Origin: Treponema sp. | GTDB taxonomy: Bacteria > Spirochaetota > Spirochaetia > Treponematales > Treponemataceae | Assembly (NCBI GenBank): GCA_017651065.1 | Contig: JAGCDP010000054.1 | Location: forward strand, 1 to 63,115 | DNA: 63,115 nt | Direction of reading: 5' to 3' | In this document: positions 33,841 to 42,208 of the stretch, in pieces | Position numbering within the stretch: position 1 is the first letter of the stretch | Layout: each line of letters opens with the position of its first letter | Notes under the pieces: generated by a model | The model's input: only the letters and a program-made list of their open reading frames with translations | Told to the model about the DNA's origin: nothing | The model's database searches: none | Position numbers and translations under genes: made by a program

Positions 33841-35496
33841 TTATTTTAGATAATTTACAACCTGTTCAGTAATCAGCGGGATAAGTTGTTTTTTTCTGGA
33901 TACAATGCCCTGCAGGAAATAGACATCCTCTTCCTGCAGCGGGAAGGTAATAAACTGGTTGAACTTGGCATCGCACGACATGAACAGGAGGCTCGATAAT
34001 GTTGTGATGTCTGTGACCAGGAGGCATGAGAACAATGCTTTGCGGCTTCGGGCTTCTATTTCCAGCTCTTTGAGGAAGTCGGCTTTGCGTTCGAGGACTT
34101 CTTTTGTACTGCCTACTTCTATCTGGCTTACGGTGTAGGTTACTTTGCCTTCGGTGTATTCTTTGAGGTCCTGGCGTACAAGTTCTCCGGCATCGCGGCC
34201 TGTTATGTTGCTTCCTGCAATTAAGATTTCGTTTCCGAGTGACTTGATGTCCAGATCTGCAATATTCGAAAGATATTCTGCTGTTTCGCGGTCTACGTCT
34301 GTTGTGGTGGCAGACTGCAAAATCAAAGTGTCGCTTAAGATACCGCAGAGCAAAAGTGGAGCAATATCCTTAGGAATCGGGATTTTGTATTCGCGATAGA
34401 GATTTGCAATCTGAGTTGCAGTAGAACCAACGGGACGGTTTATAAAAGTAATTGGATTTTTAGTAGGAATAGCGCCGATTCTGTGGTGGTCTACAACTTC
34501 CTGAATTGTATAGTGCTCAATGCCTTCTACAGCCTGAGACATTTCGTTGTGATCTACAAGAATTACTTCAATGTTAGGCTCTTTCATGAGGTCGTGTTCA
34601 GAGATAATTCCAATTACCTTATTGTCGTCATCAACAACAGGAAGGTATTTGCAGTGTGCTTCCGAAAGCAGTTCTTTGATTTTTGAAACTGTGTCGTTTA
34701 TATGAACTGTTTTGATTTCTGTATCGCCCATAACGCTTACAGGCATTGAATATGCAATGAGCATAGAAGTTGGCGAAGTTGAATACGGGCTTACAATTAC
34801 GCTAACGCCGTTCTTTTCTGCAAGGTCACGGAGCTCTTTGTTTATAACATGGCCCGAAGTTGTAATAAGCAGCTTTACCTTGTGCTCAATACAAATCTTG
34901 TGAATGTCTGCGCGGTCAGAAGCAATTACTACGATATTTTCTGTAGCGTGGGCATCAAGACGGCGTACAAAGGTTTCCGGGCTGGAAGATCCAACGTGAA
35001 TGGAAGCCTTAAAGTTTTTGTCTGCGTCGTCTGCAATGATGATTGGCTGGGCGTTCAAAGTTTTCTGGATAAGATTAATTGTTGTAGAAAAGCGGTGCTT
35101 TTTTTCGGGATTCAAAATTGTGAGTACGCTCTTTGCAAAACCTGAATAATGAAGGAGCGAAAGATAATGGCCTTCTTTGTCTACAACAGGCATAACGCGG
35201 TTTTCTGATTTTTCCATGCGGGCAATTGATTCCCATACAGAAATATCTTCGGTAACAGTTTCTACATCATACTGCATAAAGTATTTTACTTTTGGAACAA
35301 GATCAGGAAGATATTCAGGACGTGGCACATTAAACTTTTTGAAAATGTACGCTGTCTGAGGATTCAGGTGTCCTGCACGGGCTGCCTTGTACTGGTCATA
35401 TCCAAGAAGATTTTTAAGTCGTGCATAACCTACAGCAGAAACAACTGCATCGGTGTCCGGGTTCTTGTGTCCTATGATGTAAACTGTTTTGTTCAT
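33841..35496 (-). CDS. ppaC: Manganese-dependent inorganic pyrophosphatase with CBS-DRTGG insert
   Basis: 551-residue family II pyrophosphatase that hydrolyses PPi to phosphate. DHH motifs are IIGHKNPDTDAVVSAVGYA, VDHNEMSQ and DHHRIG, and the DHHA2 domain is at the C-terminus. A regulatory cassette of CBS, DRTGG and CBS domains (about residues 70-300) is inserted, as in nucleotide-regulated clostridial enzymes, where adenine nucleotides inhibit or activate. AGGAT precedes the ATG. Confidence 0.93.
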   Translation of the reverse strand: MNKTVYIIGHKNPDTDAVVSAVGYARLKNLLGYDQYKAARAGHLNPQTAYIFKKFNVPRPEYLPDLVPKVKYFMQYDVETVTEDISVWESIARMEKSENRVMPVVDKEGHYLSLLHYSGFAKSVLTILNPEKKHRFSTTINLIQKTLNAQPIIIADDADKNFKASIHVGSSSPETFVRRLDAHATENIVVIASDRADIHKICIEHKVKLLITTSGHVINKELRDLAEKNGVSVIVSPYSTSPTSMLIAYSMPVSVMGDTEIKTVHINDTVSKIKELLSEAHCKYLPVVDDDNKVIGIISEHDLMKEPNIEVILVDHNEMSQAVEGIEHYTIQEVVDHHRIGAIPTKNPITFINRPVGSTATQIANLYREYKIPIPKDIAPLLLCGILSDTLILQSATTTDVDRETAEYLSNIADLDIKSLGNEILIAGSNITGRDAGELVRQDLKEYTEGKVTYTVSQIEVGSTKEVLERKADFLKELEIEARSRKALFSCLLVTDITTLSSLLFMSCDAKFNQFITFPLQEEDVYFLQGIVSRKKQLIPLITEQVVNYLK

Positions 35497-35500
35497 TATG

Positions 35501-36157
35501 TTATCCTTGCCAAATATTTGCGTTTTCGTTATTCATTGCAATTGACCACAAGGCGCGCTGTTTTTGAGGGTTCACGCCGCATTTTTCAAACAGGTCAGGA
35601 AGATTTACAAACTCGTAGCCCTGCTCTTTCAAAACAGGAACTATGCGGTCAACTGCTTCGAGAGTTGCGTTGTTGCCTTCCATAACGTGAAGCAAAAAGA
35701 TTGTTCCGTTTTGTGCAGCTTCCATCATGTGGTCGTAGCGGAAATCTGCATCCTTATCAGGCTCCCAGTCATTACAGCCGCAGCCACAAATAAAAGGAAC
35801 CTTTATACAGTCATAAACTGTAGGTGAAATGCTGATATACGGAGGGCGGAAAAAGGTTGGACGAACGCCAGTGATTTCTGTAATCAAATCGTCGCACTTT
35901 TTGTATTCGTCCTTAATTTGTTCGGCAGTCATTTCTGCCATAAAAGGATGTGTCCATGAATGATTCTGAATATCACAGCCAAGCTCAACTGCACGAAGAA
36001 TTACCTTTTTATTTTCCTCTGTGATTTTGTTTCCAATTAAAAAGAATGAACCTGGTACATTGTATTTTTCAAGAATGTCGAGCATGTCGTTCATTGTGTT
36101 GTCACCAGGAACATTGTTTGGTCCGTCATCAAAACTTAAGCAAACATATTTACTCAT
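35501..36157 (-). CDS. Polysaccharide deacetylase (NodB domain)
   Basis: 218-residue carbohydrate esterase family 4 protein. Motifs are LSFDDGPNN (catalytic base and metal Asp), NHSWTHPFMAEM (metal His pair), FFRPPYIS and LLHVMEGN. It has no signal peptide, so it may act in the cytoplasm or on an imported oligosaccharide. The start overlaps galK by four bases, placing it last in a PHP-galK-deacetylase operon. Confidence 0.9.
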   Translation of the reverse strand: MSKYVCLSFDDGPNNVPGDNTMNDMLDILEKYNVPGSFFLIGNKITEENKKVILRAVELGCDIQNHSWTHPFMAEMTAEQIKDEYKKCDDLITEITGVRPTFFRPPYISISPTVYDCIKVPFICGCGCNDWEPDKDADFRYDHMMEAAQNGTIFLLHVMEGNNATLEAVDRIVPVLKEQGYEFVNLPDLFEKCGVNPQKQRALWSIAMNNENANIWQG

Positions 36158-37341
36158 ATTTCCCTGACTCCTTCTCCGGCACCACAGGCAAAAAAGTCGC
36201 CGTTGTAACCGATTTTATTTGTATATTCTGACTGAACGTTTTCTATAAATTGCTGAACGTTATCTTTGTGAACAAGCGCAATTGCACAGCCGCCAAAGCC
36301 TGCACCAGTCATGCGCGCACCAAGGCAGCCTGTTTGTTTTGAAGCAGCTTCTACAAGTGTATCCAGTTCTATTCCGGTAACCTCGTAATCATTTTTGAGC
36401 GAGTCGTGAGAGGCATACAAAAGTTTACCAAGGCCTGCAAGGTCGTTTGCTTTAAGTGCATCTACAGCACGCAAAACTCTGTCCATTTCTGTTACGCAAT
36501 GGCGCACTCGTTTATAGATAACCGGATCTGTAATGCAGCTGCCCCACTGTTCAAACTGAGCAGGTGTCATTGAGCAGAGGTCCGGGATATTGTGGCCAGC
36601 GGCCTTGAGAGCTGCGAGTCCTTGTTCACACTGGCTGCGTCGTTCATTATATTTTGAATCTGCAAGCTTACGCTGCTTTTTTGTGTTCATTACTATAAAG
36701 CGGTAATCACCTAATTCAAGCGGCACATATTCATGTTCAACCTTTGCGCAATCCAAAAGCTCTGCTGTATTTGCACGGGCAGTTGCAATAATATACTGAT
36801 CCATAATTCCGCAGTTTACGTTCATAAACTCGTGCTCGCTCTGCTGGCCCATAAGAGCAATATCCTTACGTGAAATTCCAAAATCAAAAGTCTGATTAAC
36901 AGCCCATGCAAAACCGCATTCAAGCGCAGAAGAAGAACTGATTCCACCGGCAGCAGGAACATTACTTGCTATGAGCACTTCAAATCCGCAAGGGAAAGTA
37001 TAGCCCTGTTTTTTCATGCACGACAAAATGCCGTTCAAAAAGTTTGCGTAATCATTTGCTTTGTCAAAGGTGAAATTGTCGGCAATATCAAAGGTAAAGG
37101 CGCCCGGAAAAAATAAATCATTATAGATGATTTTTGAATCTTCACGCTTTCGTATTGCAACATAAAGATAGCGGTCTATTGCAGCAGGAAAAACCTTACC
37201 GCCGTTGTAATCAATATGTTCACCAATAATATTTATGCGTGCTGGAGAAGCAAAAAGGCGAACAGACTGACCCTGCCCTGCGCCATATAATCCGATAAAC
37301 TTTTCTTTTAAGATATCAGGGCTTACGGTAAATTTTTCCAT
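36154..37341 (-). CDS. galK: Galactokinase
   Basis: 395-residue GHMP kinase that phosphorylates galactose at C1 for the Leloir pathway. The galactokinase signature appears as RINIIGEHIDYNGGKVFPAAIDR; the ATP loop is VPAAGGISSSSALE, and the C-terminal motif is GARMTGAGFGGCAIALV. Its start codon shares bases with the stop of the PHP gene (TAATG), indicating coupling. Confidence 0.95.
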   Translation of the reverse strand: MEKFTVSPDILKEKFIGLYGAGQGQSVRLFASPARINIIGEHIDYNGGKVFPAAIDRYLYVAIRKREDSKIIYNDLFFPGAFTFDIADNFTFDKANDYANFLNGILSCMKKQGYTFPCGFEVLIASNVPAAGGISSSSALECGFAWAVNQTFDFGISRKDIALMGQQSEHEFMNVNCGIMDQYIIATARANTAELLDCAKVEHEYVPLELGDYRFIVMNTKKQRKLADSKYNERRSQCEQGLAALKAAGHNIPDLCSMTPAQFEQWGSCITDPVIYKRVRHCVTEMDRVLRAVDALKANDLAGLGKLLYASHDSLKNDYEVTGIELDTLVEAASKQTGCLGARMTGAGFGGCAIALVHKDNVQQFIENVQSEYTNKIGYNGDFFACGAGEGVREI

Positions 37342-38066
37342 TATCGCAAAATCCTTCCTTCTTTATTTTTAATGCGTTCAGCGTAATCAAAAACATCACG
37401 CAGCGGAGTGTCAAATTCCATACCGCCAATATTCAGCTCGCCTGGTTTATTTGGAATAAAATCAACCCAGTGAATATCACTTCCGCTTGTCATAGGAAAA
37501 TCATAAAGCTTGGCATAATGCTCTGCAAGTTCATTATCTATAGGATGGTTTCCGGCATTATAAATTTCAACACCATGAACCTCACGCGGATGAAGATGAA
37601 TTGCACGGATATAATCACGAAGCCTGAATGGATGTGCCTGAATCATAAGACCACCTTCGCGGTTTACTGCGTCAAAAACTTCACGGTGGCGCATAGTTTC
37701 AATTTCGGGGTGATCATAAAGCCAGTTCTTGTCCAGACCGTAAATAAGGTAGTCATCACCGTCGAAAGTCTGTTCAATTCCAATAAATACCTTGAACTCG
37801 CGGTCGGTACCAAGAAGATTGTTTTCTTTGTTAAAGGCCTGTGCCTTTGTAAGTGCTGCTTCGTATCCGCTGCAATAATGATCTATACGGTCAAGCCAGT
37901 TTCCTTCTTTAGGAACAGCAGTGTTTCCGCCGAAAAAGTGATCAGTAACAAAAATGCCGGAATAACCAGCCTTAAAAAATGGTTCAATATATTCTTCACC
38001 ACCGGCACGCCCGCAGGCACTTCCCTGTTTTGTATGTAAATGAGTTTCGTATTTATAACCAGACAT
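37341..38066 (-). CDS. PHP-domain phosphoesterase
   Basis: 241-residue PHP protein. Metal-binding motifs are ETHLHTKQGSACG, FVTDHFF, QAHPFRLRDY, VEIYNAGNH and the C-terminal GSDIHW. PHP enzymes hydrolyse phosphate esters such as histidinol phosphate or nucleotide phosphates; the substrate here is not evident. It is first in the operon with galK. The -10 box lies six bases before the ATG. Confidence 0.85.
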   Translation of the reverse strand: MSGYKYETHLHTKQGSACGRAGGEEYIEPFFKAGYSGIFVTDHFFGGNTAVPKEGNWLDRIDHYCSGYEAALTKAQAFNKENNLLGTDREFKVFIGIEQTFDGDDYLIYGLDKNWLYDHPEIETMRHREVFDAVNREGGLMIQAHPFRLRDYIRAIHLHPREVHGVEIYNAGNHPIDNELAEHYAKLYDFPMTSGSDIHWVDFIPNKPGELNIGGMEFDTPLRDVFDYAERIKNKEGRILR

Positions 38067-38072
38067 AATTTT

Positions 38073-38101
38073 ATTATAATGAATGCCGGGTTTTGTATCA
38101 A
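38073..38101 (-). promoter_or_regulatory. Promoter of PHP-galK operon, leaderless
   Basis: -35 TTGATA (38096-38101), 17-nt spacer, -10 TATAAT (38073-38078), then six bases to the ATG at 38066. It faces away from the serpin promoter. Confidence 0.65.
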
Positions 38102-38115
38102 TTTGTATATTCGGT

Positions 38116-38124
38116 TGTTATATT
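38116..38124 (+). promoter_or_regulatory. Extended -10 promoter of the serpin gene
   Basis: TG-T-TATATT, an extended -10 element, ends seven bases before the serpin ATG at 38132. No good -35 at standard spacing and no Shine-Dalgarno, so a leaderless mRNA is predicted. Confidence 0.5.
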
Positions 38125-38131
38125 AGTAGCT

Positions 38132-39295
38132 ATGAGAAAACTAAAGACATTTTTATTTACTATTTTATTCACTTCAACTCTTTTGTACGCAAATGAACCA
38201 CTGCCAGAACTTACAATTGCGCAGGATTCAATCAATTCGTTTGAAACAAAGCTTTACAAGACACTAAGCGCAACAAAAGGAAACGTAAATTATTCAGCAC
38301 TTTCAATTTATAGTTTGCTTTATGCCTTGCAAAAGGGAGCGCAGGGAACTACAAAAGATCAGATTAACCAGGTGATTGACCTTTCCCCTACCCAAGATGC
38401 TGATTCGCAGCTTAAGATAATCATCACCGGTACAGAAAATATGACCAATTCGCTCTGGTATAAAAAAGCGCTCACTATTCAGGATGACTATAAGACATTT
38501 ACACATAATTACGATTTTATTATAAAGCCGACTGATTTTTACAATGGCCCGAAGGTTCGCAAGGATATCAATTCCTTTATTTCTAAACAGACAGATAAGC
38601 TTATAGAAAACTTTTTGCAGGAAGACCTTCCTGTAGACACTCAGCTTGTTCTGCTTAATACTTTGTATTTTAATCAAAAATGGAAAACAACATTTGATAA
38701 ACACGACACCAGGAAAGAGACTTTCTACAAAAATAATCAGTCCCAGACTCAGGTACAAATGATGCATAAAACAACAAGTGTGCCTTATTACGAAGATGAA
38801 AATTTCCAGATAATAGAACTTACCTACGAAAATGAACGTTACTCTATGATTGTAATTCTTCCAAAAGATTATGAATACGATTTTACAAAAGCAGATTTGT
38901 TCACACAACTTCAGAAATTCAGTGATTCAAAAAACTACAACCGTGTTCAGCTTTCTTTCCCAAAGTTCGACCTTACTTCAAAATATGATCTTGTGCCAAT
39001 TCTTCAGAATCTTGGAATGACAGATGCCTTTAATCCTGCACAAAGTGACCTTTCAAAAATCTTTGCAGACAGCCAGAATATATTTGTAGATTCTGCCATT
39101 CATCAGGTACGTATTCAGGTAAATGAAAAAGAAACAAAAGCCGCCGCTGTAACAATGTTCGGATCGAAAGCAACAGCCGCTATGCCTGAACGCCCGCCGA
39201 TTATTTTTAAAGCCGATCACCCGTTCCTTTATGTAATCAGAGACAATGAACTGGGCATTAATCTGTTTACAGGAATTGTAAGAGAGCCTAAATAA
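38132..39295 (+). CDS. Exported serpin (serine protease inhibitor)
   Basis: 387-residue serpin with a signal peptide (to about LLYAN). Family blocks are YSALSIYSLLYALQKGAQG, LLNTLYFNQKWKTTFDKHDT, YSMIVILPKD, LSFPKFDLTSKYDL and the C-terminal FKADHPFLYVIRDN. Serpins trap proteases by inserting a cleaved reactive loop. The hinge reads KETKAAAVT, close to the inhibitory consensus except that the usual Gly is Glu. The scissile bond is probably around ATAAM. Surface or periplasmic location suggests defence against host or rumen/gut proteases (inference). Confidence 0.92.
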   Translation: MRKLKTFLFTILFTSTLLYANEPLPELTIAQDSINSFETKLYKTLSATKGNVNYSALSIYSLLYALQKGAQGTTKDQINQVIDLSPTQDADSQLKIIITGTENMTNSLWYKKALTIQDDYKTFTHNYDFIIKPTDFYNGPKVRKDINSFISKQTDKLIENFLQEDLPVDTQLVLLNTLYFNQKWKTTFDKHDTRKETFYKNNQSQTQVQMMHKTTSVPYYEDENFQIIELTYENERYSMIVILPKDYEYDFTKADLFTQLQKFSDSKNYNRVQLSFPKFDLTSKYDLVPILQNLGMTDAFNPAQSDLSKIFADSQNIFVDSAIHQVRIQVNEKETKAAAVTMFGSKATAAMPERPPIIFKADHPFLYVIRDNELGINLFTGIVREPK

Positions 39296-39308
39296 CCGCC
39301 TTGTCATC

Positions 39309-39366
39309 TATACAAACTTCCCGCGTTTATGTATAATTATGCATTAGATTTGTATAAATATGCAAG
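39309..39366 (+). promoter_or_regulatory. argJB promoter with tandem ARG boxes
   Basis: -35 TATACA (39309-39314), 17-nt spacer, -10 TATAAT (39332-39337). Two 18-bp sites, 39328-39345 and 39349-39366, match the ArgR/AhrC box (pattern TNTGNATWWWWATNCANA) at nearly every fixed position and are separated by exactly 3 bp, the spacing known for ArgR hexamer binding in E. coli. Box 1 covers the -10; box 2 touches the Shine-Dalgarno. Confidence 0.75.
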
Positions 39367-39375
39367 GAGGTTTTT

Positions 39376-40644
39376 ATGAAATTTATCGAAGGCGGAGTTT
39401 GTGCACCACAGGGATTCACTGCTAACGGAATGCGCGTTGGTATAAAGGCAAGCCGCAAGATTAATGACTTTGCACTTATTTATTCAGAAGTACCTTGTAC
39501 TGCTGCAGGCGTTTTTACTCAGAACCGTGTAAAATCAGAAAGCGTAAAGATTACTCAAAAGCATATTGCAGATGGTCGTGCTCAGGCAGCTATTGAAATT
39601 AGTGGAAATGCAAATACATGTACAGGCCCTCAGGGTGCAGAAAATGCGCTCAGAATGGCAAAGGCAGCCGCTGGTGCTCTTGGAATTAAAACAGAAGATG
39701 TAATGGTTTATTCAACCGGCGTTATCGGCGCTCAGTTTGATATCACAAAGGTTGAAGATAATATTGATACTCTCAAGGCCGGACTCAGCAAGGAAGGTCA
39801 CGAGCAGGCACGTGTTGCAATCATGACTACAGATACTCAGTACAAGGAATGCGCAGTTGAGTTTACAGTTGGCGGAAAGACCTGCCATATGGGAACAATG
39901 TGTAAAGGCTCGGGAATGATTCACATCAACATGGGAACAATGCTCAGCTTTATTACAACAGACTGTGCAGTTTCAAGCGAAATGCTCAACAAAGCACTTC
40001 ACGAATCAATTTTGGGAACATACAACTGTGTAAGTGTAGACGGTGATACTTCTACAAACGACACACTGATTATCATGGCAAACGGAATGGCCGGCAATGC
40101 AGAGATTACAGGTCCTGGCGCAGACTATGATGCATTCTTTGAAGCGCTCAACAAAATGAACACAATCATGGCAAAGAAAATTGCTGCAGACGGTGAAGGT
40201 GCTACCCGCCTTGTTGAATGCAATGTTCACGGAGCTGCAACTGTAGAAACTGCACGCGCGCTTGCAAAAGAAATCATCTGTTCTTCTTTGGTAAAGGCTG
40301 CCATGTTTGGTGCCGATGCAAACTTTGGACGCTTTCTTTGTGCAATGGGCTACAGCGGCATAGAGTTTGATCCAGAAAAGACAAGCATCTGGTTTACAAG
40401 CAAGGCCGGTGCAAAAAGATATTTTACAAATTACGACGACTTTGAAGTTCACGGCGAAGACACAGTTCAGGTTTATAAGGACGGTGTTCCAACACAGTTT
40501 GATGAAGAAGTTGCAAAAAAGATTATGAGTCAGGAAGCCGTAGAAATCCTTGTTCAGTGCGGCGAAGGTACAGCAAGCGGCACAGCCTGGGGTTGCGACC
40601 TTACTTATGATTATGTTAAAATTAATGGAGATTACAGGACCTAG
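39376..40644 (+). CDS. argJ: Bifunctional ornithine acetyltransferase/N-acetylglutamate synthase
   Basis: 422-residue ArgJ, which recycles the acetyl group from N-acetylornithine to glutamate in arginine synthesis. The family autocleaves before a Thr; here the site is in KGSGMIHINMGTMLSFITTD. Other blocks are AGVFTQNRVKSE, ISGNANTCTGPQG and STNDTLIIMANG. AAGGAGG precedes the ATG. It is first of an argJ-argB pair and probably repressed by ArgR through the tandem boxes upstream. Confidence 0.95.
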   Translation: MKFIEGGVCAPQGFTANGMRVGIKASRKINDFALIYSEVPCTAAGVFTQNRVKSESVKITQKHIADGRAQAAIEISGNANTCTGPQGAENALRMAKAAAGALGIKTEDVMVYSTGVIGAQFDITKVEDNIDTLKAGLSKEGHEQARVAIMTTDTQYKECAVEFTVGGKTCHMGTMCKGSGMIHINMGTMLSFITTDCAVSSEMLNKALHESILGTYNCVSVDGDTSTNDTLIIMANGMAGNAEITGPGADYDAFFEALNKMNTIMAKKIAADGEGATRLVECNVHGAATVETARALAKEIICSSLVKAAMFGADANFGRFLCAMGYSGIEFDPEKTSIWFTSKAGAKRYFTNYDDFEVHGEDTVQVYKDGVPTQFDEEVAKKIMSQEAVEILVQCGEGTASGTAWGCDLTYDYVKINGDYRT

Positions 40645-40645
40645 T

Positions 40646-40669
40646 GGTCCCTGAGCCTGTCGAAGGGGG
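40646..40669. repeat. VPEPVEG-type repeat supplying the argB ribosome binding site
   Basis: GGTCCCTGAGCCTGTCGAAGG family copy between argJ and argB. Its AAGGGGG end lies just upstream of the argB ATG at 40674 and is the only Shine-Dalgarno-like sequence there. Confidence 0.7.
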
Positions 40670-40673
40670 CAGT

Positions 40674-41540
40674 ATGAATAACGAAGATTTGACAACAGAA
40701 CAATGGTCAGAGGTTCTGGTACAAGCATTACCATATTTTAAAAACTGGTGCGGCAAGGTCGTTGTTGTAAAATACGGCGGCAATGCTATGCTCAACGAAG
40801 AACTCAAACAGGCCGTTATGGAAGACATAGTTTTGCTAAGTACAATCGGAATTAAGGTTGTACTGGTTCATGGCGGCGGTCCTGAGATTAACCACATGCT
40901 GGAACGCATTGGTAAAGAAAGTAAATTTGTAGACGGTCTGCGCTACACCGACGGCGAAACCATGGAAATTGTCCAGATGGTTTTAACCGGCAAATTGAAC
41001 AAGGATATTGTAGGCATATTGCTCCAGAAGGGCGGCAAGGCTGTTGGACTTTCGGGAGTTGACTCAGGCTTGCTCCGCGCTAAGAAAACAGAAAAAGATT
41101 TAGGTTTTGTAGGTGAAGTAACAGAAGTTCACCCTGAGATTTTGACTTCGCTTTTGGATGAAGGCTTTATTCCTGTAGTTTCAACAGTAGCTCTTGGCGA
41201 ACAGGGAGACGACGCACGCTATAACATCAATGCAGATACAGCAGCAGCTAAAATTGCCGCAGCCCTTCATGCAGAAAAATTTGTTCAGCTTACAAACGTT
41301 GCAGGAATTTTGCGTAACATAGAAGATCCTTCTACTTTGATTAAACGCATAGAACGAACAGCAATTGGTTCTCTCAAAGCAACCGGAATAATTTCGGGCG
41401 GTATGATTCCAAAAATCGAATGCTGCGAAATTGCACTTTCGGGCGGAGTTCCACGCACCCACATCATCGACGGCCGCGTCCCACATTCCCTATTAATAGA
41501 AATGTTCTCCGACCGCGGTATTGGTACGATGATTTATTAA
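40674..41540 (+). CDS. argB: Acetylglutamate kinase
   Basis: 288-residue ArgB, which phosphorylates N-acetylglutamate with ATP in arginine synthesis. Motifs are KYGGNAM, VLVHGGGPEINHML, RYTDGETMEIVQMVLTGKLNKDIV, NINADTAAAKIAAAL and GGMIPKIECCEIAL. The start at 40674 gives the normal N-terminus; an earlier ATG at 40644 would add ten residues encoded by a dispersed repeat. It follows argJ directly. Confidence 0.96.
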   Translation: MNNEDLTTEQWSEVLVQALPYFKNWCGKVVVVKYGGNAMLNEELKQAVMEDIVLLSTIGIKVVLVHGGGPEINHMLERIGKESKFVDGLRYTDGETMEIVQMVLTGKLNKDIVGILLQKGGKAVGLSGVDSGLLRAKKTEKDLGFVGEVTEVHPEILTSLLDEGFIPVVSTVALGEQGDDARYNINADTAAAKIAAALHAEKFVQLTNVAGILRNIEDPSTLIKRIERTAIGSLKATGIISGGMIPKIECCEIALSGGVPRTHIIDGRVPHSLLIEMFSDRGIGTMIY

Positions 41541-41615
41541 TTCTGTTGTCGTAATCCTTCGACTCGCGCGGTCCCTGAGCCTGTCGAAGGGGGCGAAGGG
41601 CCGCTACATAGAACT

Positions 41616-41649
41616 GTCATTCCCGGGCTTGACCCGGGAATCTCTTTTT
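41616..41649 (+). terminator. Terminator-like GTCAT...ATCTC palindrome
   Basis: Stem ATTCCCGGG/CCCGGGAAT with short loop, followed by CTCTTTTT. Downstream of argB; a dispersed repeat in a position where it can act as terminator. Confidence 0.6.
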
Positions 41650-41689
41650 AACACATTTAGAATACTTTAATCAACAAATATATTTGGTT

Positions 41690-41947
41690 TTACGTGCACT
41701 TTTGGAAATTCCCTCCTTTTTGCATGTAAATTTTGCCTTATCACAACGTCTTTTGTAGTTGAATTACGTGCAATTTCAGCTCTTTTCCATTTTTGCACGT
41801 AATTTTTTCAAAAAGCAAGCAAAATTCAATGATTCCCATTTCAAATTTACGTGCAAATCTCTGAAAATCACAAAAACGCACGTAAGCACTTTCATCATAG
41901 AAAAATATTTACGTGCATTTTCACATTTTTTACCAAACTGCACGTAA
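41690..41947. repeat. Four-unit array of about 39-nt inverted repeats
   Basis: Arms TTACGTGCA and TGCACGTAA (one mismatch in units 1 and 3) at 41690-41729, 41764-41802, 41847-41885 and 41909-41947. Unit span is 40, 39, 39 and 39 nt with AT-rich variable cores; spacers are 34, 44 and 23 nt. The plan matches the 24668-25008 array, and units 5-6 of that array contain AACGTGCATTT, similar to these arms. Confidence 0.85.
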
Positions 41948-41948
41948 A

Positions 41949-42188
41949 TTAAATAATCCCATGCCCCATCATCAACCTCACAATAGAGATTATCAAGAAA
42001 ACAATACAAAGAAGGGTGCCAACCACAGCAAGCAGCTTGTTAATTGGATTTTTTCGATATGCTGTTACTCCAGATATAAGACCAATAATCAGAAAAATAA
42101 TACCAATCCAATTAAGCCACCCCAACAAAGGCAACAATCCCAATAATGCAAATACAAAACCAACAATCGCTAGAATTAAACTTCCCAT
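41949..42188 (-). CDS. Small two-helix membrane protein
   Basis: 79-residue membrane protein with long hydrophobic segments at about 3-40 and 48-72, joined by the basic turn TAYRKNPINK. It resembles short DUF4190-type proteins, which have no known function. The second repeat array ends two bases past its stop codon. Confidence 0.6.
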   Translation of the reverse strand: MGSLILAIVGFVFALLGLLPLLGWLNWIGIIFLIIGLISGVTAYRKNPINKLLAVVGTLLCIVFLIISIVRLMMGHGII

Positions 42189-42208
42189 AGAGAATCCTCT
42201 TCAGATTT

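Larger units (their letters stand above)
41541..41948. other. Gene-free stretch with palindromes and second repeat array
   Basis: 408 bases without a credible gene. Contents: a CCTTCGAC/GTCGAAGG inverted pair (41557-41590), a GTCAT...ATCTC palindrome followed by a T-run (41616-41649) that should terminate argJB, and the four-unit array at 41690-41947. Confidence 0.65.

Noticed and set aside
41690..41947. Recombination integron or attC-like sites
   Set aside because: Arms and spacing are regular but there are no gene cassettes or integrase, and no attC core motifs.
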